From positions 28,990 through 92,989 of the IMG/VR virus record IMGVR_UViG_3300017917_004266: DNA of 64,000 nucleotides. The stretch is one strand, 5' to 3'. Source of the stretch: a virus. Of the stretch, positions 43,263 through 52,058 are shown in pieces. Numbering within the stretch: position 1 is the stretch's first letter; the number at the start of each line of letters is the position of its first letter. Below the pieces are notes generated by a model. That model worked only from the letters and a program-made list of their open reading frames with translations. It had not been told where the DNA came from and did not search any database. The position numbers and the translations under genes were made by a program.

Positions 43263-43909
43263 ATAGATAATCCTCCATCCACAGATATAATTTGACCAGT
43301 TATTTTTGTATTTAAACTTAAGTTATAAACTGCTTCCGCGATTTCTTCTGGTTTTAAAAGTCTTTTAATAGGAATCATCTTTTTGATTTCTTCTATTTGT
43401 TCCAGAGAATTATTTTTGTAAGTTAATTCTGTTTCTACATAACCTGGACATATACTATTTACTTGTATGTTATGCTCTGCTAATTCCAAAGCCGAACTTT
43501 TTGTTATTGAATCTAATGCTGCTTTAGAAGCAGAATATATAGCTCTACCCTTTTTAGCTGTATAACTTAAAATGGAACTGATGTTAATAATATGGCCTTT
43601 TTTATTCTTAATCATATTTTTTGAAAGATTTTTAATTAATAAAAGAGGTGCTATTGTATTTACTTGAAAAGTATTTGCTATATTTAGAATATCTAAATCT
43701 TTTAAATATGAGATATTATTTATTCCAGCATTGTTAATTAATATATCAATATCATCTGTAAATATTTCGCAATATTTTTGTATAGAATTAAAATCTATTA
43801 AATTTAATTCTGCTTTATTTGGGGCATAGACTTTATGATTCTGTTCTTCAAATTTATTTCTTATTGCAAGCCCTATACCTCTAGATCCTCCAGTTAAGAA
43901 TACTTTCAT
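43256..43909 (-). CDS. Short-chain dehydrogenase/reductase
   Basis: A 217-residue classical SDR with TGGSRGIGLA (cofactor), NNAGI, SSILSY (catalytic Ser) and YSASKAA (Tyr, Lys), then CPGYVETEL. Short for the class (usual about 245). It overlaps NeuB and the cyclase by 4 and 7 bases, so it forms a module with them. Substrate probably a keto-sugar or cyclitol; it is not distinguishable by sequence from fatty-acid-type reductases. Confidence 0.8.
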   Translation of the reverse strand: MKVFLTGGSRGIGLAIRNKFEEQNHKVYAPNKAELNLIDFNSIQKYCEIFTDDIDILINNAGINNISYLKDLDILNIANTFQVNTIAPLLLIKNLSKNMIKNKKGHIINISSILSYTAKKGRAIYSASKAALDSITKSSALELAEHNIQVNSICPGYVETELTYKNNSLEQIEEIKKMIPIKRLLKPEEIAEAVYNLSLNTKITGQIISVDGGLSIC

Positions 43910-44991
43910 AATCCTCTTTGGTATATGCTCTTTTTAAGATTTTCATTCTTAGAGTATTCACAATCAATATCATCAATCATCATAGCTGCATCTTTTTTGC
44001 AGTCTTTATTTAAGATAAAACCATAATCTCCTAGCATTAATTCTCGAACTGATATTTGTCCTTTTTGTATGGGGATTGCTAAATAAATATCATCCTTGTC
44101 AATAGTTTGACCAGCTTTTAAATCTTTCTTAAAGTAAACTCCTCTTATATAATTATCTAAGAAATTAGATTCTTCCTCTAATGGAAGAATTCTTTCTTGT
44201 GAGGAGTATCCGCAAATTATCTTTGCTTTATGCCAAGCCTTAAACCATTCGTCTATTTCTTGTGGTAAAGCAGAATATTTTGAGATTTCTTTACCATCAG
44301 AATTAATATCAATGTGCTTTTCAAATGTTCTAGCTCCTTTGGCATAAGATGCAAGCATTGAGTCATATGAATTTCCATGTTCGTGAGTAGATAATCCTAT
44401 TGTATTTAATGGGTATCTATTAATTAGATAGTCAATTTGATTCAATTGTAAATCTTGAATTTTTGTTGGATATGTGGCTATACAATGATTCAAGGCTAAT
44501 GGAATATTTCTATTTGCAAAAAATCTAACTAAATCATCTGTATCTTTTAAGGATAAACCTCCCAAAGAAACTATTACTGGTTTTCTAAGTTCTGCTATCT
44601 TATTTAATAAGACCCAATCATTATTATCAGCGCTAGCTACTTTAATAATTGGTAGATTTAATTTATCACAAAAATCAACAGATTTTTCATCAAATGGAGT
44701 AGACATGGGTATCATGCCATGATGTTTAATACTGTCAATTAATGTCTGGTAGTCTTTATCAGACATCTTTGTTTCTATTGTTCTTCTTATATATCTAATA
44801 TCTTTTCTATCTTTAAAATCTTTATGAATAAAATTCTCTACATCTCTAAATTGAAGTTTAATTGCTGCTTTTACATTATTAAACTTAACAATTTTTGCAA
44901 ATTCGCTTACTATCTTTAAGCCTCTTTCTAGGCTACCTAAGTGATTATTAGTCATCTCTAGCACGAATAGATCTTCAAATATATTATTCAT
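43906..44991 (-). CDS. neuB: NeuB/SpsE-family sialic-acid-type synthase
   Basis: A 361-residue protein with the NeuB TIM-barrel pattern (VLEMTNNHLGS, AAIKLQFRD, MSTPFDEKSVDF, IKVASADNNDW, PVIVSLGG, LNHCIATYPT, GLSTHEHG) and a C-terminal SAF/antifreeze domain (RGVYFKKDLKAGQTIDKDDIYLAIP). It condenses phosphoenolpyruvate with an N-acetylhexosamine to give a nonulosonic acid. Differences: CSxYP is CIATYP, and no NeuA or NeuC partner is in the window, so the final sugar is unclear. It heads a block of sugar genes with overlapping ends. Confidence 0.8.
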   Translation of the reverse strand: MNNIFEDLFVLEMTNNHLGSLERGLKIVSEFAKIVKFNNVKAAIKLQFRDVENFIHKDFKDRKDIRYIRRTIETKMSDKDYQTLIDSIKHHGMIPMSTPFDEKSVDFCDKLNLPIIKVASADNNDWVLLNKIAELRKPVIVSLGGLSLKDTDDLVRFFANRNIPLALNHCIATYPTKIQDLQLNQIDYLINRYPLNTIGLSTHEHGNSYDSMLASYAKGARTFEKHIDINSDGKEISKYSALPQEIDEWFKAWHKAKIICGYSSQERILPLEEESNFLDNYIRGVYFKKDLKAGQTIDKDDIYLAIPIQKGQISVRELMLGDYGFILNKDCKKDAAMMIDDIDCEYSKNENLKKSIYQRGL

Positions 44992-45008
44992 AATAGATTA
45001 TATTAAAT

Positions 45009-46754
45009 TTAATTGAAATTGTCTGATATAAACATATCTGTTAATTCTCCAGGAATTATCTTTCCATTTTTATCTATACCTTTTGGTACTACTTTTGGTT
45101 CAAATGTTTCATTTTCATGAGCAAATATTTCGCATAATACTGGTTTATTTATATTTAAAACTTCAACAATAGCATTATCTATTTCAGAATTATTATTTAT
45201 AGATAAATAATCAATATCGAATCCATAAGCTATTTTTTTAAAAGAAGGAGTTGAAACGCCATTATTTGGTCCAGAAGCATATTCATTTCCTTTAAAGAAT
45301 AATTTCTGAGTCTGTTTTATAGAAAAATAGCCATTATTGTTAATAATAAATAATTTTATTGGTAAATTATAATATTTTAATGTTTGTAGTTCTTGCAAAT
45401 TCATCATTATACTTCCATCACCTTCTATACAAATTATATCTTTTTTATTATTAGCAAAACAGGCTCCAATTGCGGCTGGTAATCCATACCCCATAGAAGC
45501 ACATCCAACATTAGTAAAAAGTCTTTGATTTTCTTTTAATCTTATGGATTGTTGAGTTACTACGTGAGCTGCTCCATCGCTTGTTACTATTGGGATATTT
45601 GTTGGTAAAATTTTGGCTAACTTTTCTATAAAAACATAGATGCTAGTCTTATCTTTTAAATTATGGTGTTTATCAAAAACGAATCTATCTTCAAGTCTTA
45701 AATTTTTACAATAATTTCTCCAAATATTAACATTTGGTTCTTTGACTGATCTATTAATTAATGATAAGAAATTTTTAATATCAGCTTTAATTTTTATATC
45801 AATATTAAATTTATGTTTATTTATCTCATTTTCATCAATATCTACTATAACTTTTTTTGCATTTTTCGCAAAAGCATTTACATTATAACCAGTAGTTTTT
45901 AATATTAATCTTGAACCAAAAACAAGTAAAAGATCGCATTCTTGTATAATTTTATTTGAAGATCTTTGACCTAAGATACCATGTCTACCAACATAGTATT
46001 CATAACTTTCATTAACAGTATCAATTGCGCTATGGCAATTAGTCATAACAGGAATTTTTGTTTTATTTAAGAAATCATAAAATTCTTGTATTGCTCCAGA
46101 TAGTCTAATTCCACTTCCAATTACTATAAGTGGTTTTTTGCTTTCGTTAATTAAAGATAAAACATTTTCTAAATCTATTATATTAATGAACTCTTGATTA
46201 TTAGGTGGAGTAAAACTTTCTATTGATTCTGGATCTATATCTGCTCCTTGAATATCTAAAGGAATATCTATCCAAACTGGCCCTTTTCTTCCAGAGGTAG
46301 CTTCATAGTATGCTTTTTCTAAATGATATTTAATTGTGTTTTTATCCGTAATCATAACGGCATACTTTGTCATAGGCTTTACAGATTCAATAATTGGATA
46401 TTCTTGATCTCCTATTTGTCTGCATTTAGTATTTTGAATTGTCTGATTTAAACTAACTTGTCCAGATAAAAATAAACAAGGAATAGAATCAACCCAGCAT
46501 CCAAATACTCCATTTAAAGCATTGATTCCTCCAGGCCCAGTTGTAACTAATGCAACTCCTAAATGATTATTAATCCTGCAATAGCCTTCTGCTGCAATTG
46601 CACAAGCTTGTTCGTGATGATTACATACGTAATTGATATTTTTATTTTTACCTAGTGAATCTATTAAATGAATACATCCGCCACCAGAAACAGTAAAGAC
46701 TTCTTTTATTCCTTTTTCTATTAAAAAGTTAACAATGAAATCTGAGACTTTCAT
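45009..46754 (-). CDS. TPP-dependent acetolactate-synthase-like enzyme
   Basis: About 581 residues; I take the ATG at 46754, which overlaps the upstream stop as TAATG, rather than the in-frame TTG 6 bases earlier. It shows the ThDP family pattern: VFTVSGGGCIHLID, NHHEQACAIAAEGYCR (cofactor-activating Glu), VTTGPGGINALNG, a mid domain, and the ThDP/Mg motif EGDGSIMMNLQELQTLKYYNLPIKLFIINNN. Acetolactate-synthase-like enzymes in sugar clusters (YerE is the known case) add a two-carbon unit from pyruvate to a 4-keto-3,6-dideoxysugar. With RmlB-like and RfbH-like genes beside it, that role is plausible; a pyruvate-decarboxylase role is an alternative. Confidence 0.75.
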   Translation of the reverse strand: MKVSDFIVNFLIEKGIKEVFTVSGGGCIHLIDSLGKNKNINYVCNHHEQACAIAAEGYCRINNHLGVALVTTGPGGINALNGVFGCWVDSIPCLFLSGQVSLNQTIQNTKCRQIGDQEYPIIESVKPMTKYAVMITDKNTIKYHLEKAYYEATSGRKGPVWIDIPLDIQGADIDPESIESFTPPNNQEFINIIDLENVLSLINESKKPLIVIGSGIRLSGAIQEFYDFLNKTKIPVMTNCHSAIDTVNESYEYYVGRHGILGQRSSNKIIQECDLLLVFGSRLILKTTGYNVNAFAKNAKKVIVDIDENEINKHKFNIDIKIKADIKNFLSLINRSVKEPNVNIWRNYCKNLRLEDRFVFDKHHNLKDKTSIYVFIEKLAKILPTNIPIVTSDGAAHVVTQQSIRLKENQRLFTNVGCASMGYGLPAAIGACFANNKKDIICIEGDGSIMMNLQELQTLKYYNLPIKLFIINNNGYFSIKQTQKLFFKGNEYASGPNNGVSTPSFKKIAYGFDIDYLSINNNSEIDNAIVEVLNINKPVLCEIFAHENETFEPKVVPKGIDKNGKIIPGELTDMFISDNFN

Positions 46755-47707
46755 TACCAAATAAATTTATGTTTATAATATTGAACGATGTCTGGTATCT
46801 GCTTATCAAATACTGCTTCAGCTTTCCATCCTAATGTTTTTAATTTATCATCATTTAAAGCATATCTAATATCTTGTCCTGCCCTAGAGAATGAAAAATC
46901 AACATAATCATTGATATTAAAATCAGTATGATTTAAAAATGAACTTACAATTTTTTTGACTGTATCTAAATTTGACTGTTCAAATCCACCAGATATATTA
47001 TATATATCATTTCTTACTTCTTTTTCTATAATTTTAATAATTGCTTTTGCCGTATCCTCTGCATGTAACCAATTTCTTATTGGAGTTCCATTATTATGAA
47101 GCGGAACTTTTCTTCCTAAATTTAAATATTTACATGTTTTAGGTATTAATTTTTCTATATATTGTCCTATACCATAATTATTCGTTGGCCTAACTATTAT
47201 ATAATTTATATTATATGTTCTTGCCCATGCTAAAATTAACATATCTGCTGCTGCTTTTGTTGCTGAATATGGATTAGAAGGTTTTAAAATATCTGTTTCT
47301 AAATGAATTCCATTACTTATATCTCCATATACTTCATCTGTGCTAAAATGCAAAAGTATTGGTTTTTTATCTGATTCTTGTCTATAGTTTTTAATTAGAT
47401 TTAATATATTATGAACGCCATTAATATTAGAATGTATAAAATCATCACTATTGCTTATAGAATTTCCAACATGAGTTTCTGCGGCTGTGTTTATAATATA
47501 ATCACAATCATATAAAAATTTAAGATCATTTATATCACAATGGACAAATGAAAAATTCTTATATCTATTAAATTCATCTAATAAATCTTTATTTGCTGCA
47601 TATGTAATTTTATCAACACCTTTCACAAACCATCCTTTTTGTAAACATAATCTTGTTACATAAGATCCAATAAAACCTAAGCAGCCAGTTATATATACTA
47701 TTTTCAT
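46754..47707 (-). CDS. dTDP/CDP-glucose 4,6-dehydratase-like protein
   Basis: A 317-residue extended SDR of the RmlB type: TGCLGFIGSYV (NAD), INTAAETHVGNSI, HFSTDEVYGDI with the catalytic Thr-Asp-Glu, NPYSATKAAADML (Tyr, Lys), and VRPTNNYG. It removes water across C4-C6 of a nucleotide-activated glucose. Immediately downstream of the RfbH-like dehydrase and upstream of the TPP enzyme (overlap of 4 and 1 bases), consistent with supplying the 4-keto-6-deoxy substrate for 3-deoxygenation. Nucleotide (dTDP or CDP) cannot be told from the sequence. Confidence 0.8.
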   Translation of the reverse strand: MKIVYITGCLGFIGSYVTRLCLQKGWFVKGVDKITYAANKDLLDEFNRYKNFSFVHCDINDLKFLYDCDYIINTAAETHVGNSISNSDDFIHSNINGVHNILNLIKNYRQESDKKPILLHFSTDEVYGDISNGIHLETDILKPSNPYSATKAAADMLILAWARTYNINYIIVRPTNNYGIGQYIEKLIPKTCKYLNLGRKVPLHNNGTPIRNWLHAEDTAKAIIKIIEKEVRNDIYNISGGFEQSNLDTVKKIVSSFLNHTDFNINDYVDFSFSRAGQDIRYALNDDKLKTLGWKAEAVFDKQIPDIVQYYKHKFIW

Positions 47708-49026
47708 ATTGTTTTAAAGAAATCATTTACTACTTGCTCTACATAATCTAGTTGAATTTTAGTTATAACTGGACTTGTGCCTAAAAAGAAAGTGTCTGTT
47801 GTGACTTTTCTTGCAACTGGATATTTTTTTATAACATCCTCTTTAGGCATAATATCAGAATAAGCTGGTTGTAGCATAATATTACCAGCAAAATATGGGC
47901 GAGTTTGTATTTTTCTATCCTCTAGATAATTAACAATATCTTTTCTTTTAAAGGGGGTATTATCTTTAATTGTTAGAGCAAAAGCAAACCAACTAGGGTC
48001 AGACCAATCTGTAGCTTTTGGTAATATAAAATATTCTTGAAATTTATAAAATATTTGAGAAAGTCTTGCATGATTAAGTTTTCTTAGAGTGTTTATCTCT
48101 GGAAGTTTTTTCATCTGAACTAAACCTATTGCGGCTTGTAACTCTATTGGCTTTAAATTATAACCAATTTCATCATATACATATTTATGATCAAAAATTT
48201 CGTTTGGTAAAGAAGGAAGCCAATTTGCGAATCTATTTTTGCAACTTCCGTTCTTTAATAGATTTGCTTTTTTACCAACACAATAACATCCTCTACCCCA
48301 TTCACGAAAACTTCTTGCTACAATTTCTTGCTGATGAGTATTACATGCAACAAAACCACCTTCTCCCATTGTCATATGATGAGCTGGATAAAAAGAACAG
48401 CTCGCAAATTCTCCAAAGCTACCTAAAGGTTTATTATCGAATGTTGAACCGAGAGCATCACAACAATCTTCAAGAAGAATTAAATTATAATCTTTTATTA
48501 TCTCCATTAATCTTCTCATGTTTGGTGGATTACCTAATACATGAGCAAATGTTATAATTTTAGCTCCATTTTTTGCTTGTTCTTCTACTTGATCTAAATT
48601 AAGATTAAGAGTATCTAAATCAATATCTGTAAAAACTGGTTGAAATCCAACTTGAAAAATAGGATTAATTGTAGTTGGAAATCCAGCTATTGGAGTTATT
48701 ACTTTTGTTCCTTTCGTCAAATTGTAAAGTCTTTTAGATGTCATCGCTGACATCATTATTAAATTAGAACTACTTCCACTATTTGTCAATATTCCATATT
48801 CTTTATTTAAAAGTTTTGGAAATTGATTTTCAAAAGATATCCCTTTATCGCCAAGAACTAGCCAGCCATTTAAAAGACTTTCTATTCCAGAAAGATATTC
48901 TTCATTTGAGAAGTGTGGTCCAGCATATTGTACCCAATCTTTCCCAGCTTCCCAAATTTTATTTAATCTTTTCTCTGATAAGTATTCTGAGATATCAGAT
49001 AAAATTTTTATTAGTTTAGAGTCCAT
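47704..49026 (-). CDS. rfbH: RfbH/AscC-type [2Fe-2S] 3-dehydrase
   Basis: About 440 residues starting at the ATG at 49026. It is a DegT/DnrJ-fold protein in which the PLP lysine is replaced by His: SFYPAHHMTMGEGG, the mark of CDP-6-deoxy-xylo-hexulose 3-dehydrase (E1). The iron-sulphur cysteines are present: EDCCDALGS (Cys190), then after exactly 57 residues CYC, then a Cys in GSCKNRF; the last spacing is 12 rather than the 7 reported for E1. It removes the 3-hydroxyl of a 4-keto-6-deoxysugar. It needs an E3 reductase, not found in this window, so it may rely on a host or another phage flavoprotein. Confidence 0.85.
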   Translation of the reverse strand: MDSKLIKILSDISEYLSEKRLNKIWEAGKDWVQYAGPHFSNEEYLSGIESLLNGWLVLGDKGISFENQFPKLLNKEYGILTNSGSSSNLIMMSAMTSKRLYNLTKGTKVITPIAGFPTTINPIFQVGFQPVFTDIDLDTLNLNLDQVEEQAKNGAKIITFAHVLGNPPNMRRLMEIIKDYNLILLEDCCDALGSTFDNKPLGSFGEFASCSFYPAHHMTMGEGGFVACNTHQQEIVARSFREWGRGCYCVGKKANLLKNGSCKNRFANWLPSLPNEIFDHKYVYDEIGYNLKPIELQAAIGLVQMKKLPEINTLRKLNHARLSQIFYKFQEYFILPKATDWSDPSWFAFALTIKDNTPFKRKDIVNYLEDRKIQTRPYFAGNIMLQPAYSDIMPKEDVIKKYPVARKVTTDTFFLGTSPVITKIQLDYVEQVVNDFFKTI

Positions 49027-49033
49027 CAATATA

Positions 49034-49062
49034 ATTTTATTATATATTTATAATATAATCAA
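49034..49062 (-). promoter_or_regulatory. Sigma-70-type promoter (weaker)
   Basis: On the minus strand, TTGATT (49062-49057), 17-base spacer, TAAAAT (49039-49034), 8 bases before the ATG at 49026. It would drive the RfbH-RmlB-TPP-NeuB operon. Confidence 0.4.
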
Positions 49063-49065
49063 GTT

Positions 49066-49785
49066 TTATTTAACTATATATTGACTATAATGATTGGCTA
49101 AATATATTCTTTCACCTAGAGATTTTCCTGGCCAATGTATCATAAAATCTCCTTGCTCCCATTGTCCATAATTTCCATAAAAATCTTGCTGTTTCCTAAA
49201 TCTTTCTATTGCACTGCCAAAATTATGATCTGGATACATTAAATAATTATAAGAATTAAATGTTTTTTGTGGCACAATTTTAGTTATATCTGAATATTTA
49301 GGTTTTGGACAATTATCGTTACATGGAACGAAATTTTCATCATGGTAAAGTCTTACCATTTCTATGATGGCTTGTTGTTCAGCCCAAGGATGTTTTCTAT
49401 ATTTTCCATAAAGATCTATAATTTCATTAAAAAATTCAATAGATCTTGAATTATTTTTAATTAAAAATGCATCAGAATTAATATCATTTGCATCTGTGGC
49501 TATAAAAAAATCGTGCTTATCGTCTGTCATATCTTGTAATCTTAAAGTATAATTTGTAATTAATGTATCTGTTCCACACCAAAATAATAAATCACACTCA
49601 TTATTTTTTAAAAGTTGTAAGGTTTGATATATTTTTTCAAAACCAGTATGTTCAAATTTAAAATCTGAGGTTTTTTCTACAAAACGATATTTTTGAATAT
49701 CACAATATTCTCGTTTATTCTTAGAAGTTATTTCTGCTAATGGACCATAATTTCCAGTCCATAATGTAAAAACTATAACTCTCAT
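49066..49785 (-). CDS. GT34-like glycosyltransferase
   Basis: A 239-residue protein resembling the galactosyl/mannosyl-transferase GMA12/MNN10 (GT34) group: LTNK-like SKNKREYCDIQKYRF, the donor motif LLFWCGTDTLITN, ATDANDINSDAFLIKNN, AEQQAIIEM, and GDFMIHWPGKS near the C-terminus. It transfers a hexose to a glycan or glycoprotein; the target is likely the same glycan as the rest of the cluster. It overlaps the following 5' gene by 4 bases. Confidence 0.6.
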   Translation of the reverse strand: MRVIVFTLWTGNYGPLAEITSKNKREYCDIQKYRFVEKTSDFKFEHTGFEKIYQTLQLLKNNECDLLFWCGTDTLITNYTLRLQDMTDDKHDFFIATDANDINSDAFLIKNNSRSIEFFNEIIDLYGKYRKHPWAEQQAIIEMVRLYHDENFVPCNDNCPKPKYSDITKIVPQKTFNSYNYLMYPDHNFGSAIERFRKQQDFYGNYGQWEQGDFMIHWPGKSLGERIYLANHYSQYIVK

Positions 49786-50120
49786 GTTTTTACTTCTTTA
49801 ATCTTTTCTGAGAAAAATTTATTTTGTAATTCGCATTTTCTTTTATATCTTAACATATTAGCTTCATCTACTTCTTTAGCAGTAATTGATCCATATCTTG
49901 CTTTTTCGACTGCATCAAAAGTAATTTGATTTGCTTCTATCATATTTTTGTATTCTATAGAATGAATTACATCTTGCATTAATTTACTACCTATTTGTCT
50001 TTGTATATAAAAGAAGCACTCTTTCCATATAGGGTCTAGATTTTCATTAATTGTTTTCTTGACATGCAATATACTTAAATAATCAAAAGCATAAGCTTCA
50101 TCAACTAGTAGATCTATCAT
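49782..50120 (-). CDS. Hypothetical helical protein
   Basis: A protein of 112 residues from the ATG at 50120; a TTG at 50171 would add 17 residues but overlaps the upstream gene. It is helical, with FYIQRQIGSKLMQDVIHSIEYKN and a charged C-terminal helix. No family recognised. It stands between two glycosyltransferase genes, so it may be an accessory of them, but this is only position. Confidence 0.5.
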   Translation of the reverse strand: MIDLLVDEAYAFDYLSILHVKKTINENLDPIWKECFFYIQRQIGSKLMQDVIHSIEYKNMIEANQITFDAVEKARYGSITAKEVDEANMLRYKRKCELQNKFFSEKIKEVKT

Positions 50121-50137
50121 TAATAATGATAATAAAT

Positions 50138-51055
50138 TTAAAATATTAAATCCAAATAATCTTCTTTCCAAAATGGGTAAATTTCATGATTAAAAGCTTT
50201 TTTAAGATTATCATATGAAAATTTTGGTACTAGTTTTGTTTCTTCATCTTGATGCAAATGAATATTTTGTGGATATAGCCAATTCATATCTGGTATGGCT
50301 ATGTCTTTTAAAACTGGTAAAACTACATCTGAGGCTTTTATTGGAATATTTATTATGATTATAGATTTGATATCAAAACAGGCTGCTAAATTCATAAAGC
50401 CACTATTTACTCCTATAAAATATTCACAAGTAGATAACTCTTCTATAGAATCTATTATAGGTTTACTACAAAAACTATTACAATTTTCTAATCCAACAGA
50501 TTCATTCCCAAATTCTACAAATGAGTATTCTGGGTTATTAATAATAAAATCATTAATAACTTTAATATTTTCCTTATAAATTTGTCTTGGGTTATTATGT
50601 ATATTTAATAAAAATGCACTTGATCCAGTACTAAGATGTATGCCTACTTTATTTTTAATTTTTTGTTTATTTGTAGTTAAATATGATTTTGGTTTTTGAT
50701 GAATAGGTAGATTTAAAAATCTACGCATCTTTTGTATTAGATGACCACTACCAGCATTATAGAACTCAAGCATCTCTATACGAAAAAAAGAGTTACTATT
50801 TATATGATTTGATTCTTTAAATTTATTAAAAAATAATATATCAGAAAAATGCCTTGAAGGACTAAATATATTCAAATCACTTCTTGTATTTTCGTCTTTA
50901 AATAATAAGTTATTTAAAACTACAGCATCGCCAATACCTTGATTATAATTTATAATATTCTTTTGATTACAATTATTGATTATTTCTTCTATAGGTTTTT
51001 TTTGAGAAACCTTATTAGAATAATAGGAAATAATATAATCTTTTACATTATTCAA
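50138..51055 (-). CDS. GT9/GT-B-like glycosyltransferase
   Basis: A 305-residue protein with the N-terminal GIGDAVVLNNLLF segment and the C-terminal donor-site pattern CEYFIGVNSGFMNLAACFDIKSIIII typical of heptosyltransferase-like (GT9) and related GT-B enzymes, as well as GIHLSTGSSAFLL. It is shorter than GT9 (usual 330-350). It leads the glycosyltransferase part of the sugar block and has a good promoter upstream. Substrate unknown; it is a second, unsplit GT9-like enzyme in the window. Confidence 0.55.
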   Translation of the reverse strand: MNNVKDYIISYYSNKVSQKKPIEEIINNCNQKNIINYNQGIGDAVVLNNLLFKDENTRSDLNIFSPSRHFSDILFFNKFKESNHINSNSFFRIEMLEFYNAGSGHLIQKMRRFLNLPIHQKPKSYLTTNKQKIKNKVGIHLSTGSSAFLLNIHNNPRQIYKENIKVINDFIINNPEYSFVEFGNESVGLENCNSFCSKPIIDSIEELSTCEYFIGVNSGFMNLAACFDIKSIIIINIPIKASDVVLPVLKDIAIPDMNWLYPQNIHLHQDEETKLVPKFSYDNLKKAFNHEIYPFWKEDYLDLIF

Positions 51056-51062
51056 GATAAAT

Positions 51063-51091
51063 ATTTTATATTAAATAAGTATTATAGTCAA
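51063..51091 (-). promoter_or_regulatory. Sigma-70-type promoter
   Basis: On the minus strand, TTGACT (51091-51086), 17-base spacer, TAAAAT (51068-51063), upstream of the ATG at 51055. Confidence 0.5.
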
Positions 51092-51390
51092 GAAAGATTA
51101 TGTTCTTTTTTTGTTTTTTCTGGAATAGCGGCTACAAAATCAGCACCCTTGCTTTTTGCTTTTTTATATAATTTTTTAATAAAGGCATCATAAGTCATAT
51201 TGCCTTTCATGCGTCCAAAATTACTAATTGCATCACGAACATCTTGTGGGGTAACAATTGGAAAGCTACGAGTTTCTGGAAAAAGAAAATCGCTATCTTT
51301 TAGTTCACTTCTTTTTGTGCCTTTGTAAGTTTTTTGATAGGCTTCTGTTTCTGTGATGTCAACTTCTAGATATTTAGCTTTGTATCCCAT
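51088..51390 (-). CDS. Small phage protein (DUF6582-like)
   Basis: A 100-residue protein with FLFPETRSFPIVTPQDVRDAISNFGRM and KKLYKKAKSKGADF segments, recalling a short domain (DUF6582-like) that occurs in phage head-protein genes. It follows the 213-residue gene by 4 bases. Likely a head-associated or assembly domain; function not established. Confidence 0.5.
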   Translation of the reverse strand: MGYKAKYLEVDITETEAYQKTYKGTKRSELKDSDFLFPETRSFPIVTPQDVRDAISNFGRMKGNMTYDAFIKKLYKKAKSKGADFVAAIPEKTKKEHNLS

Positions 51391-51394
51391 ATAT

Positions 51395-52036
51395 TTATAC
51401 TAATGTTAGCAAGTATTTTAATTGATTTAAACTACCAAGAATTTCATCTCTAATATTCAATAGATCTGTATCTTTTGTAGAATCTAATTGGTTACTTAAA
51501 CCAATAAGAAAATTGATATAATTATCAGTAACTGCAATAAAATCTGAACTAGAATAATTTGTAAGAGATAAATTAAATGTACTGGCAGAAATTACTCTAC
51601 CATATTTACCCATATATGTTTCAATAAATTCATCAATATTTGATATTAAACTTCCTACGATTTCATCAAAACTTTTATGTTGTGAGAATGATGTTGTTTG
51701 CCAATGAAAAATTTTATATTGATTTTGCATTTGAAGCATCATAGTTTGAATTGTTTCGCCTTTACCATCTACTTCAGCTTTGGTTTCTACTTCTGGCGCA
51801 GTAACTGCATTATTTGTTGTTTCAACTTTTGGTTCCTCAACTTTATTCATATTTTTAATATCCTCTGAAAAATCTATTTCGATCTCTGCTTTTGCTTTTT
51901 GTTTTGGATTACGATAAGTATTTAAGCAAATTGCTATTTTTTGATTTTGTGGGCGATCTTCTTTTCCGATTTTATGCATACAACGACCCATATAGTCATT
52001 TTGTGACTCATTCTTTTTTGGTTGAGGTATTGGCAT
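51395..52036 (-). CDS. Capsid-associated protein with ferritin-like domain
   Basis: A 213-residue protein in two parts. The N-terminus (PIPQPKKNESQNDYMGRCM, IAICLNTYRN) is a short basic motif common in phage capsid-maturation and portal-region proteins. After an acidic Glu/Val-rich linker (residues 50-95) comes a helical domain (MMLQMQNQYKIFHWQTTSFSQHKSFDEIVGS..IDEFIETYMGKYGR) matching the ferritin-like DUF5856 family of phages. An AGTGTAA motif 8 bases upstream supports late expression. Exact function unknown. Confidence 0.6.
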   Translation of the reverse strand: MPIPQPKKNESQNDYMGRCMHKIGKEDRPQNQKIAICLNTYRNPKQKAKAEIEIDFSEDIKNMNKVEEPKVETTNNAVTAPEVETKAEVDGKGETIQTMMLQMQNQYKIFHWQTTSFSQHKSFDEIVGSLISNIDEFIETYMGKYGRVISASTFNLSLTNYSSSDFIAVTDNYINFLIGLSNQLDSTKDTDLLNIRDEILGSLNQLKYLLTLV

Positions 52037-52044
52037 ACAATTAT

Positions 52045-52052
52045 TTACACTT
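52045..52052 (-). promoter_or_regulatory. AGTGTAA late-type motif
   Basis: AAGTGTAA on the minus strand, 8 bases before the ATG at 52036. Confidence 0.5.
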
Positions 52053-52058
52053 AATATA

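Noticed and set aside
43906-44991. Standard sialic-acid pathway
   Set aside because: NeuB-type gene present but no NeuA or NeuC in the window, and its neighbours fit other sugar chemistry.
48129-48557. 142-codon plus-strand open frame
   Set aside because: Antisense to the well-supported RfbH-type gene; composition typical of a shadow frame.
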